6,942 nt of DNA from Rubritepida sp. GTDB taxonomy: Bacteria > Pseudomonadota > Alphaproteobacteria > Acetobacterales > Acetobacteraceae. Shown here one piece after another: positions 1-6,868 of the stretch; the first letter of the stretch is position 1, and every line of letters starts with the position of its first letter. Under the pieces are notes generated by a model. It was not told where the DNA came from and did not search any database. It worked only from the letters and a program-made list of their open reading frames with translations. The stretch is taken from the NCBI GenBank assembly GCA_028291485.1, contig JAQGHZ010000065.1:1-6942 (forward strand). The letters run 5' to 3'. The position numbers were made by a program, and so were the translations under genes.

Positions 1-120
1 CCCTTCTGGGAAGCGGAGCCCGAGCACCAGGACTACCTGGAGCGGATTCCCAACGGCTACACCTGCCACTTCATCCGGCCGAACTGGAAGCTGCCGGTTC
101 GCGCCAGCGCCGCGGAATAG
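1..120 (+). CDS. msrA: Peptide methionine-S-sulfoxide reductase, C-terminal end (partial)
   Basis: The 5' part lies outside the window; 39 codons and a TAG stop are present. The residues read PFWEAEPEHQDYLERIPNGY followed by TCHFIRPNW, which is the conserved C-terminal block of MsrA. MsrA reduces the S-epimer of methionine sulfoxide in proteins and free methionine, in the cytoplasm, using thioredoxin as reductant. The N-terminal catalytic GCFW motif is not visible, so activity cannot be judged. Only one cysteine (fragment residue 22, in the TCHF segment) is seen, and no cysteine follows in the short tail LPVRASAAE. The gene converges on the MFS gene, 43 bp away, with a hairpin between them. 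The family call is confident from this block; the details of the recycling cysteines are unknown. Confidence 0.88.
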   Translation, partial: PFWEAEPEHQDYLERIPNGYTCHFIRPNWKLPVRASAAE

Positions 121-132
121 CCGGGAGCGGCG

Positions 133-156
133 AGGGCGCGGAGCGATCCGCGCCCT
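133..156. terminator. GC-rich hairpin between convergent msrA and MFS genes, likely bidirectional terminator
   Basis: Arms AGGGCGCGGA (133-142) and TCCGCGCCCT (147-156) pair perfectly over 10 bp around a GCGA tetraloop, which is of GNRA type on the plus strand. The hairpin starts 13 bases after the msrA stop and ends 8 bases before the MFS stop. Only a short T run (156-158) follows on the plus strand and none on the minus strand, so it is not a textbook intrinsic terminator. Its position and stability suggest it ends transcription or protects the 3' ends of both messages. Confidence 0.6.
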
Positions 157-163
157 TTCCGCG

Positions 164-1369
164 TCAGCCCCGCGCCGTGGCCGGGCGCAGGACCCGCGTC
201 GCAACCAGCGAAACGGTCGCGAGCAGGATCACCGCGGCGCCGTAGATCTGGGCGGTCGCGGTCAGGCCGAGATGCGGCGTGGCCAGCCCGGCCAGGATCG
301 CGGGCAGGCTGAAGGCCAGGTAGCACTGCACATAGAAGGCGGCCAGAAGCCCGGCCCGCTCGCGCGGCCCGGCCAACGGCATGATCGTCCGCGAGGCCCC
401 GAAGAAGCTGGCGCCCAGTCCCGCGCCCGAGAAGACGGCGCCCGCCATCATGAGCGGGACCAGGCTCAGCTGCGCGCCGAGCAGCGTCGTCGCCACGCCC
501 AGGATCAGCGCCCAGGCGCCGGTCGCCAGGTTGCGGTCCGGCGCCCATCCGCGGAACAGCAGCACCGCGCCGGCGGCGCTCAGGGTCAGGGTCGCCACCA
601 CCACGCCGCCGACGAGCGGCGAGGTCAGCCCGGTCGTGGCCCGCACCAGCGAGGGGACGAGCGACAGGTAGAAGCCACCGAAGGACCAGGCCGCCACGTT
701 GACCGGGGTGATCGCGAGCAGGGGGCCCTTCGCGTGCGGCGGCACTAAGATGTGCGGCGGCAGCGAGGCCCAGGCGCCCGGGCGCCGCATGCCGGTCTCC
801 GGCATCCACCAGACCGCCACGGACAGCACGGCGAAGGCGCCCAGGAGAATGAGGAAGACCAGCTGGGTCGGCGCCGGGGCGAAGCTCGCCAGCGCGCTCG
901 CGCCGAGCGCCCCCACCGTCATGCCGGAGAAGGGAGCGACGCTGTTGATCAGCGGCCCACGCGCCCGGTCGGCATCCATCAGCGCCGCGCCGATGGTGCT
1001 GGCCGCCGCACCGGCGGAGAAGCCCTGGACGATCCGCGCGGCGATCAGCGCCTCGGGCGATCCCGCATGGACGAAGATCCACATGGCCAGCGCGCTCGTC
1101 ACGAGGGAGGCGAAAATCACCGGGCGCCGCCCCACATGATCGGAAAGGGAGCCCACCGTGAGCAGGGCGGCGAGCAGGCTCAGGGCATAGACGGCGAAGA
1201 TCAGGGTCAGGGTGACATGCGGGAAGCCCCACTGCTCCTGGTACAGGCGATAGAGCGGGGTCGGCGCGGTGGAGCCGGCCAGGATGGTGGCGAGGGCGAG
1301 CGCGCCGAACACCGTCATGGCCCGTGGCGGGACCCCGGAGCGGGGCGCTTTGAGGTTTATGCTGGACAT
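164..1369 (-). CDS. MFS family transporter, probable drug/toxicant exporter
   Basis: This 401-residue inner-membrane protein is a normal length for a 12-helix major facilitator. Hydrophobic segments alternate through the whole chain. Visible family marks are the motif-A loop between helices 2 and 3 (GSLSDHVGRRPV, residues 73-84) and a motif-B-like RIVQGFSAG in helix 4 (residues 112-120, with the conserved Arg112). The N-terminal APTPLYRLYQEQWGF stretch (35-49) is common in proton-driven efflux members. The substrate cannot be told from sequence. The ATG at 1369 is chosen because an AAGGA-like site lies about 12 bases upstream, while the internal Met18 has no such site. The gene is divergent from a TetR-family regulator across an AT-rich gap with an inverted repeat, a common exporter/repressor layout, so regulation by that protein is likely (inference). 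Confidence 0.9.
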   Translation of the reverse strand: MSSINLKAPRSGVPPRAMTVFGALALATILAGSTAPTPLYRLYQEQWGFPHVTLTLIFAVYALSLLAALLTVGSLSDHVGRRPVIFASLVTSALAMWIFVHAGSPEALIAARIVQGFSAGAAASTIGAALMDADRARGPLINSVAPFSGMTVGALGASALASFAPAPTQLVFLILLGAFAVLSVAVWWMPETGMRRPGAWASLPPHILVPPHAKGPLLAITPVNVAAWSFGGFYLSLVPSLVRATTGLTSPLVGGVVVATLTLSAAGAVLLFRGWAPDRNLATGAWALILGVATTLLGAQLSLVPLMMAGAVFSGAGLGASFFGASRTIMPLAGPRERAGLLAAFYVQCYLAFSLPAILAGLATPHLGLTATAQIYGAAVILLATVSLVATRVLRPATARG

Positions 1370-1430
1370 AGGGGAGAGCGATCCTTATTGCTAAAAAATG
1401 GCTTTAAGCGATATGGGGCACTCTTTCGCC

Positions 1431-1453
1431 TTAACGCACATTTTTTGCGTTAA
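1431..1453. promoter_or_regulatory. Inverted repeat, candidate TetR-family operator
   Basis: Arms TTAACGCA (1431-1438) and TGCGTTAA (1446-1453) are perfect reverse complements separated by a 7-base spacer (CATTTTT). The symmetric element lies between the divergent MFS (start 1369) and TetR (start 1481) genes, ending 27 bases before the TetR ATG. Size and symmetry fit the site of a dimeric TetR-type repressor. The surrounding 1381-1465 stretch is AT-rich compared with the rest of the window, as expected for promoters, but I could not assign convincing -35/-10 pairs on either strand. An imperfect related pair, TTAAGCGA (1404-1411) and TCGCCTTAA (1426-1434), lies on the MFS side and partly overlaps the left arm. 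Confidence 0.65.
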
Positions 1454-1480
1454 ACTTTGGAAAGACCTTGGGATCGATCG

Positions 1481-2032
1481 ATGACGGTGAAGGAAAGGAC
1501 CCGCCTGGGCGGTCGCAGCGCCCGCATCCAGGCCTCGGTGCACGAAGCCGTGGAGCAGCTCTCGGCGGAGATGGACCGTGCGGAGCTCGCCGTCCCGGCC
1601 ATCGCGGCTCGGGCGGGGGTGACGCCGTCCACCATCTACCGGCGCTGGGGCGGCCTCGCGGAACTGCTGGCCGACGTGGCCGTGAAGCGGTTGCGGCCGA
1701 TCGCCGATCCCGTGGATACCGGCTCGGCGAAGGGCGACCTGTCAGCCTGGGCCGAGCAGTACATGGAGGAGATGTCCTCCGAGCTGGGCCGCGCGATGTT
1801 GCGCGATGTGTGCTCCTCCTCGCAGGAGGCGGATGCCGTCCGGTGCTGTACCTATACGACGGACCATCTGCAGATCCTGGCGGAGCGAGCGGCGCGGCGT
1901 GGGGAGCAGCTCGATCCCGGTGAGGCGCTCGACCACGTGGTCGCGCCGATCATGTACCGCATCCTCTTCGGGGGAGGGCCGCTGGACCAGGCCTATGTGC
2001 AGGGCCTGATCGACCACCTCATGCCGACGTGA
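1481..2032 (+). CDS. TetR/AcrR-family transcriptional regulator
   Basis: The 183-residue cytoplasmic regulator has the TetR N-terminal helix-turn-helix at about residues 37-57 (LAVPAIAARAGVTPSTIYRRW), followed by GGLAELLADV, the usual start of helix 4. The rest is a helical ligand/dimerisation domain, probably of the TetR_C_11-like type. Length is typical. I chose the ATG at 1481, which has a GGGA seven bases upstream (1470-1473). An in-frame TTG at 1457 would add eight residues, but it has no ribosome binding site and sits just past the inverted repeat. The domain holds three cysteines (111, 122, 123) and no others. It is divergent from the MFS exporter and probably represses it and itself. 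The GFA gene 46 bp downstream could share its transcript. The ligand is unknown. Confidence 0.9.
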   Translation: MTVKERTRLGGRSARIQASVHEAVEQLSAEMDRAELAVPAIAARAGVTPSTIYRRWGGLAELLADVAVKRLRPIADPVDTGSAKGDLSAWAEQYMEEMSSELGRAMLRDVCSSSQEADAVRCCTYTTDHLQILAERAARRGEQLDPGEALDHVVAPIMYRILFGGGPLDQAYVQGLIDHLMPT

Positions 2033-2078
2033 GCGGCCGCGGGGCGTTGTCGGCCTGAACCCGCGAGGAGGAAGGGCC

Positions 2079-2426
2079 ATGCGCTACGAAGGGAGCTGCC
2101 ACTGCGGCGGCATCGCGTTCGAGGTCGAGGGCGAGTTCACCGAGGCCATCGACTGCAACTGCTCGATGTGCCGGAGGCGGGGCGGGCTGCTGGGTTTCGT
2201 CCCGCGCGAGAAGCTGACCCTGAAGACGCCGGAAGCGGCGCTCTCGACCTACACCTTCAACCACCACCTCACGCAGCATCACCATTGCGCGGTCTGCGGC
2301 ATCGCGCCCTTCAGCGAAGGGAAGGGCAAGGAGGGGCAGATGATGGCTTCGATCAACCTGCGCTGCCTGCCGGAGGTCGATCTGGACGGCCTGACCATCA
2401 GGAAGTTCGATGGGAAGAGCCGGTGA
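2079..2426 (+). CDS. GFA/CENP-V family zinc-binding protein
   Basis: This 115-residue protein has the full cysteine pattern of the GFA (glutathione-dependent formaldehyde-activating enzyme-like) fold: CHCG at residues 7-10, CNCSMC at 26-31 and CAVCG at 70-74. These seven cysteines (7, 9, 26, 28, 31, 70, 73) are the family's zinc ligands. The founding member was reported to bind glutathione and promote its adduct with formaldehyde, but most family members have no proven reaction, so the substrate is left open. A strong AGGAGG (2066-2071) seven bases before the ATG supports the start. A histidine-rich stretch, HHLTQHHH (62-69), precedes the last zinc pair. It follows the TetR gene on the same strand and may be co-transcribed with it. 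No signal peptide or membrane segment is seen, so it should be cytoplasmic. Confidence 0.88.
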   Translation: MRYEGSCHCGGIAFEVEGEFTEAIDCNCSMCRRRGGLLGFVPREKLTLKTPEAALSTYTFNHHLTQHHHCAVCGIAPFSEGKGKEGQMMASINLRCLPEVDLDGLTIRKFDGKSR

Positions 2427-2511
2427 CCTGATCCGGATGAGGATTGGTGACGGAGCGGAGCGACGTCGAACCCGCGCGATGGGTTGGTGGGCGGCACCGC
2501 GCCAAGGAAAG

Positions 2512-2596
2512 TGGTGCGGGCGGTCGGAATCGAACCGACACTCCTTGCGGAACCGGATTTTGAGTCCGGCGCGTCTACCAGTTCCACCACGCCCGC
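2512..2596 (-). tRNA. tRNA-Leu, anticodon CAA
   Basis: Read on the minus strand, the acceptor arms GCGGGCG (5', 2596-2590) and CGCCCGC (3', 2522-2516) pair perfectly, followed by discriminator A and an encoded CCA (2514-2512). The anticodon arm is CCGGA-CTCAAAA-TCCGG; the anticodon CAA is at 2562-2560 and decodes UUG. The T arm is GTCGG-TTCGATT-CCGAC. The variable region has the extended stem-forming shape (TCCGCAAGGA) of a class II tRNA, and the D region contains GGTAGAC. All of this fits tRNA-Leu. It lies alone between the GFA gene and the divergent solute-receptor gene. There is no integrase or repeated tRNA 3' end in the window to suggest use as an integration site. Confidence 0.96.
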
Positions 2597-2608
2597 GAGC
2601 CGCGCCCC

Positions 2609-2637
2609 CGATAGCACGAGCTGTGCCGGCCCTGCAA
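2609..2637 (-). promoter_or_regulatory. Candidate sigma70 promoter of tRNA-Leu
   Basis: On the minus strand a -35-like TTGCAG (2637-2632) and a -10-like CTATCG (2614-2609) are 17 bases apart. The -10 ends 12 bases before the tRNA 5' end at 2596, leaving a very short leader. The bases after the -10 are almost all G and C, the kind of discriminator found at stable-RNA promoters under stringent control. The hexamers are only moderate matches, so this is a positional inference. Confidence 0.45.
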
Positions 2638-2707
2638 TTTCCACCCCTGGACCGCGGTCCCGCCTTCCGCGAGGATCGCGAGAGGGAAGAAACGGAGCTC
2701 CAGGCCC

Positions 2708-3688
2708 ATGCGTATAAAGACCCACCGCCGTGCCGTGCTGCTCGGCGCACTCGCCGCTCCCGCGCTGGCCACGCGCGCCCTGGCCGCCTGGCCCGACCGC
2801 AGCATCCGCATCGTCATCCCCTATCCGCCGGGCGGCGCCTCCGACACCACGGCGCGCCTCATCACCGAGCCGCTCTCGCGCGTGCTCGGCCAGAGCGTGG
2901 TGGTGGACAACCGGCCCGGCGCCAACGGCGCCATCGCCCTGGAGAACGTCGCCACCAGCGCCAATGACGGCCACACGCTGCTCATGGGCAACCTCGGCCC
3001 CAACGCGATCAACCCGGTGCTGAAGACGAACCTGCCCTTCGACGCGGTGCGCTCCTTCGATCCCATCGTGCTGGCCAACAAGGTGCCGATCGCGCTGATG
3101 GTCCGCTCCGACCACCCGGCGCGCGACATGGCGCAGCTCGTCGCCATGGCGAAGGCCCGGCCCGGCCAGATCGGCTACGGCTCGGCCGGCAACGGCTCCG
3201 CCTCGCATCTGGCGGGCGAGATGCTGAAGGCCACGCTGGGCATCGACCTGCTGCACGTGCCCTATCGCGGCGACGCGCCGGCCATCACCGACATGCTCTC
3301 CGGCGCGCTGCCCTGCGTGCTCTCCACCACGGTGTCCGTGCTGCCGCAGCTCCGCGCGGGGCGGGTGCGGGTGCTCGGCGTGGCCTCGGCGCAGCGGCTC
3401 GGCAGCATGCCGGACGTGCCGACCTTCCTGGAGCAGGGCGTGGCCGGCTACGAGGTCTCGTCCTGGAACGGGCTCTTCGCGCCCGCCGGCACGCCGCGCC
3501 CGGTGATCTCGCGCGTGAACCTGGAAGCCACGCGCGCGCTCCGCATCCCGGAGGTCACGCGGCGGCTGGAGGATGTCGGCGCCGCGCCGGCCATGGGCAC
3601 GCCCGAGGAGTTCGCCACCTTCCTCCGCGCCGAGCTCGACCGCTGGGCCGAGGTGGTGCGCGTCTCCGGCGCGCGCGCGGACGACTGA
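2708..3688 (+). CDS. Bug/TctC-family periplasmic solute-binding receptor
   Basis: The 326-residue protein begins with an export signal: basic MRIKTHRR, a hydrophobic stretch AVLLGALAAPALATRALA, and likely cleavage near residues 26-27. The twin arginine (7-8) may make it a Tat substrate, but Sec is also possible. The mature part shows the Bug pattern: PYPPGGASDTTAR (39-50 region), DNRPGANGAIALENVA (67-82), GNGSASHLAGEM (161-172), HVPYRGDAPA (183-192) and PDVPTFLEQG (235-244). Such receptors bind carboxylates or related metabolites for tripartite tricarboxylate transporters. No TctA or TctB gene is in the window, so this is an orphan receptor here, as is common for the large Bug families. GGAG at 2694-2697 supports the start, with a 10-base spacing. 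The gene ends 59 bp before a two-component system, which may be functionally linked. The ligand is unknown. Confidence 0.92.
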   Translation: MRIKTHRRAVLLGALAAPALATRALAAWPDRSIRIVIPYPPGGASDTTARLITEPLSRVLGQSVVVDNRPGANGAIALENVATSANDGHTLLMGNLGPNAINPVLKTNLPFDAVRSFDPIVLANKVPIALMVRSDHPARDMAQLVAMAKARPGQIGYGSAGNGSASHLAGEMLKATLGIDLLHVPYRGDAPAITDMLSGALPCVLSTTVSVLPQLRAGRVRVLGVASAQRLGSMPDVPTFLEQGVAGYEVSSWNGLFAPAGTPRPVISRVNLEATRALRIPEVTRRLEDVGAAPAMGTPEEFATFLRAELDRWAEVVRVSGARADD

Positions 3689-3713
3689 CGGGTTCCCTGC
3701 GCGCTGTTACAAT
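3685..3713 (+). promoter_or_regulatory. Candidate sigma70 promoter of the two-component operon
   Basis: CTGACG (3685-3690) matches the -35 consensus at four positions. TACAAT (3708-3713) matches the -10 consensus at five of six, and the spacer is 17 bases. Transcription would begin near 3720, leaving a leader of about 28 bases before the response-regulator ATG. The -35 element overlaps the TGA stop of the upstream receptor gene (3686-3688). This is the best-looking promoter in the window. Confidence 0.55.
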
Positions 3714-3747
3714 TGGCGACGGACGGAAACCGGCCCCGGATCGTAAC

Positions 3748-4481
<734 letters not shown>

Positions 4482-4482
<1 letters not shown>

Positions 4483-5840
4483 TGGAAAACGGCATCGCCC
4501 GCCGCTTCTGGCCCTCGAGCCTCGCGGGCCGCACCGCGCTGATGCTGATCCTCGGCCTCATGGCCGTGCAGGCGCTGGGCCTCACCATCCATGCCTTCGA
4601 CCGGGTGGAGCTGCAGCGCACCTCGGAGGCGCGCGAGAATTCCGTCCGCGCCTTCAACCTCTGGCGCGCGCTGGTGATCTCGCCGCCCGAGCGGCGGTCG
4701 GCCATCCTCGCCGAGGCGGACCTGCCCTCCACCCTGTCCGCCACCTATGACGCGCAGCCTTCCACCCCGCCCGACCTGCCGCCGGTCCCGATACACATCG
4801 CGCGGCTCTTCCGGGTCGAGGGGCCGGGGCCCAGCTCGCTGCCGGCGCCGCCGCGCCGCTTCCGGCCCGTGGAGGTTCGCGCGGGCGAGGTGGAGCGGAA
4901 TGCCTTCTCCATCTCCATGCGCTTCCCGGATCAGGGCTGGCTGAACCTGACCTTCCGCCATCCCACGCCGCGCCCCTGGCATTCCGACACCTTCCTCATC
5001 GCCTTCATCGCCATGTCGGTGACGGCGGCGCTGCTGATCCTCTGGGGTGTACGCCGGCTGACGCGGCCCGTGGCCGACCTCGCGGCCGCCGCGACCCGCC
5101 TGGGTCGCGACGTGAACGCGCCCGCGCTGCCCGAATCCGGCCCCGCCGAGGTCGCGACGGCGGCAGCCGCCTTCAACACCATGGCCGCCAATATCCGCCG
5201 CTTCGTCGCCGACCGGACGCAGATGCTGGCCGCCATCAGCCACGACCTGCGCACGCCCATCACCCGCCTGCGCCTGCGCGCCGAATTCCTGGAGGATGAC
5301 GAGCAGCGGGCCAAGATGCTGGCCGACCTCGCGGAGATGGAGGCGATGATCGCCTCGACGCTCGCCTTCGCCCGCGACGATGCGGCGAACGAGCCGGCCA
5401 TCTCCGTGGACCTGGCGAGCCTCGCGCGCACCGTGCTGGACGAGGCGGCCGACGCCAGCCCCGAGCATGCCGCCGACATCGTCTTCGACGGGCCAGAGCA
5501 CCTGGTCATGCGGCTCCGGCCGGTGGCGCTCAAGCGGGCTCTCTCCAACCTCGTCGGCAATGCGCTGAAGTATGGCGACGCCGCGCGGCTGGCGCTGGAA
5601 CGGCGGGGCGAGAGCGTGGTCATGCTGCTGGACGATGCGGGGCCCGGCATCCCGGAGGATTCGCAGGAGAAGGTCTTCCAGCCGTTCCAGCGCATCGAGG
5701 GCAGCCGCAACCGCGAGACGGGGGGGACCGGCCTCGGCCTCACCATCGCCCGCAGCATCCTGCGCGCCCATGGCGGCGAGGTGACGCTGCACAACCGCCG
5801 CGAGGGCGGGCTGAGGGTGGCGATCCGGCTGCCCGGGTGA
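4482..5840 (+). CDS. EnvZ-like membrane sensor histidine kinase
   Basis: The 452-residue inner-membrane kinase is the partner of the preceding regulator. Domains in order: transmembrane helix 1 (about 18-38), a periplasmic sensor region of about 130 residues with a proline-rich stretch (93-130), transmembrane helix 2 (about 170-190), a HAMP linker (about 191-243), a HisKA domain with phosphoacceptor His254 in AISHDLRTP, and an ATPase domain. The ATPase domain has an N box (Asn356/Asn360, NLVGNALKY), G1 (DAGPG, 385-389), an F box (VFQPFQR, 398-404) and G2 (GGTGLGL, 414-420). Every catalytic motif is intact. Translation starts at a GTG sharing its first G with the regulator's TAG stop, so the two are probably translationally coupled. 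The periplasmic region resembles no sensor fold I can name, so the signal is unknown. Confidence 0.94.
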
Positions 5841-5844
5841 TAGG

Positions 5845-5864
5845 CCGGGAAAAAACTTTCCCGG
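5845..5864 (+). promoter_or_regulatory. Hairpin overlapping the ribosome binding site of the hydrolase gene
   Basis: CCGGGAAA (5845-5852) and TTTCCCGG (5857-5864) form a perfect 8-bp stem with an AAAC loop, four bases after the kinase stop codon. The 3' arm includes the first half of the hydrolase Shine-Dalgarno GGAG (5863-5866), and the ATG is at 5873. No T run follows, so it is not a usual intrinsic terminator. In the mRNA it could partly hide the ribosome binding site, lowering or conditioning hydrolase translation relative to the kinase. The structure is seen directly; the regulatory role is inferred. Confidence 0.55.
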
Positions 5865-5872
5865 AGCACCTC

Positions 5873-6511
5873 ATGGCCCTCAAGGCTGGCATCATCCCCG
5901 TGACCCCCTTCCAGCAGAACTGCACGCTGGTCTGGGACGACGCGACCCAGGAGGCCACGGTCATCGACCCCGGCGGGGACGTGGCCGAGATCCTGGCCCA
6001 GCTGGAGAAGCAGGGGCTGAAGCTGGTGCAGATCCTGCTCACCCACGGCCATATCGACCACGCCGGCGGCGCCGACGAATTGCGCGAGAAGACCGGCATT
6101 GCGGTGATCGGCCCGCAGCTCGGCGACAAGATGCTGCTCGACAACCTGGAGAGCCAGGGCCGGGCCTATGGGCTCGACGGCTCGCGCAACCTGGTGCCCG
6201 ACCGCTGGCTGGACGAGGGCGACACCGTCACCCTCGGCGGCGAGGAATTCGCCATTTATCACTGCCCCGGACACTCGCCGGGCAGCCTCGTCTATGTGAG
6301 CACCAAGCTGCGCGTGGCCTTCGTGGGCGACGTGCTGTTCCAGGGCTCGATCGGCCGCACCGACTTCCCCTATGGCGACCACGACGCGCTGATATCGGCC
6401 ATCCAGTCCAAGCTGCTGCCGCTGGGCGACGAGATCGGCTTCGTCTGCGGCCATGGGCCAAGCTCGGATTTCGGCACGGAGCGGCGGACCAACCCCTTCC
6501 TTCAGGGCTGA
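5873..6511 (+). CDS. Metallo-beta-lactamase-fold hydrolase, glyoxalase II-like (YcbL type)
   Basis: The 212-residue cytoplasmic protein has the binuclear metal site of the fold: THGHIDH with His58, His60, Asp62 and His63; His134 in CPGHSPGS; Asp153 in VGDVLF; and His194 in CGHGP. The GRTDFPYGD (161-169) and TERRTNPFL (202-210) signatures place it with short YcbL-like members, which lack the long C-terminal substrate domain of classical glyoxalase II. The likely reaction is thioester hydrolysis of S-lactoylglutathione type, though substrates of this branch are uncertain. I chose the ATG at 5873 (GGAG six bases before, and MALKAGIIPVTPFQQN is a typical N-terminus). An upstream GTG at 5837 overlapping the kinase stop would add 12 residues but lacks a ribosome site. 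It may be on the same transcript as the two-component genes. Its stop is one base from the next ATG. Confidence 0.9.
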   Translation: MALKAGIIPVTPFQQNCTLVWDDATQEATVIDPGGDVAEILAQLEKQGLKLVQILLTHGHIDHAGGADELREKTGIAVIGPQLGDKMLLDNLESQGRAYGLDGSRNLVPDRWLDEGDTVTLGGEEFAIYHCPGHSPGSLVYVSTKLRVAFVGDVLFQGSIGRTDFPYGDHDALISAIQSKLLPLGDEIGFVCGHGPSSDFGTERRTNPFLQG

Positions 6512-6512
6512 G

Positions 6513-6809
6513 ATGAGCTTCGGCCGCGCCTTCGCACGAGCCCTGGGCGGCGCGGTGCTGGGCTGGCTGGCGATGATCCTCGCCGTCGCGGCCGTCGAGC
6601 CGCGCCTGTTGATGCTGCTCGTCTTCTGGCCGGTCTACGGCATCCACCTCGTGCTGTCGGGGCTGGTCGCGGCCCTGCTGACGGCCTGGCTCGCGCGGCG
6701 GCTTTCCAGAGGCGCCATTCTCGCCATCTCCGCGGTGCTGGCCGTGGCGCTTTTCGCGGCACTGCCGCTGTGGTTCCTGTCGCTCAACGCCAACAGCACG
6801 CGCTGGTAG
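6513..6809 (+). CDS. Small three-helix membrane protein of unknown function
   Basis: This 98-residue protein is mostly hydrophobic, with likely membrane helices at about 9-28, 33-58 and 68-90. Short arginine-rich turns (ARRLSR, 61-66) mark a cytoplasmic loop. I do not recognise the family and see no catalytic motif. The ATG at 6513 follows the hydrolase TGA after a single base, with AGGG at 6504-6507 five bases before it, so the two are almost certainly co-translated. A longer in-frame reading starting at 6453 would run through the hydrolase coding region and is not used. The coupling suggests a shared expression need with the hydrolase, but no role can be assigned. Confidence 0.75.
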   Translation: MSFGRAFARALGGAVLGWLAMILAVAAVEPRLLMLLVFWPVYGIHLVLSGLVAALLTAWLARRLSRGAILAISAVLAVALFAALPLWFLSLNANSTRW

Positions 6810-6812
6810 CCT

Positions 6813-6832
6813 TGCCGGCCGCGCCGCCGGCA
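6813..6832 (+). terminator. GC-rich hairpin after the small membrane protein, possible terminator
   Basis: TGCCGGC (6813-6819) and GCCGGCA (6826-6832) pair perfectly over 7 bp with a 6-base loop, starting four bases after the TAG stop. No T run follows, so if it terminates transcription it probably does so with Rho or acts as a 3' end stabiliser. It separates the hydrolase/membrane-protein pair from the next gene. Confidence 0.4.
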
Positions 6833-6868
6833 CGCCATTCTGGCCACCAGCAATTTGGGGAGCCTGGC

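Noticed and set aside
57..1232. Second minus-strand frame of 391 codons over the MFS gene
   Set aside because: Arg/Gly/Ala-rich with no helices or motifs; it is an out-of-frame shadow of the MFS gene and also runs into msrA.
1457..1480. TTG codon at 1457 as the TetR start
   Set aside because: No ribosome binding site in front of it and it directly abuts the inverted repeat; the ATG at 1481 has GGGA at a good spacing.
2427..2511. Possible small gene or terminator between the GFA gene and the tRNA
   Set aside because: No ribosome site with a sensible frame and no convincing stem; I see nothing supportable in these 85 bases.
2512..2596. tRNA-Leu as an integration site for a genomic island
   Set aside because: No integrase, no repeat of the tRNA 3' end and no composition shift on either side within the window.
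2019..3256. Long minus-strand open frames crossing 2512-2596
   Set aside because: They read through the tRNA-Leu gene and give the usual translated-tRNA residues (such as VVELVDAPDSKSGS); they are antisense shadows of the GFA and receptor genes.
5720..5726. Run of seven G in the kinase G2 box as a phase-variation tract
   Set aside because: It encodes the required Gly-Gly of GGTGLGL in GC-rich DNA and is too short to claim slippage.
5837..5872. GTG at 5837 overlapping the kinase stop as the hydrolase start
   Set aside because: It would give atypical residues translated through the hairpin. The ATG at 5873 has GGAG six bases upstream and a family-like N-terminus.
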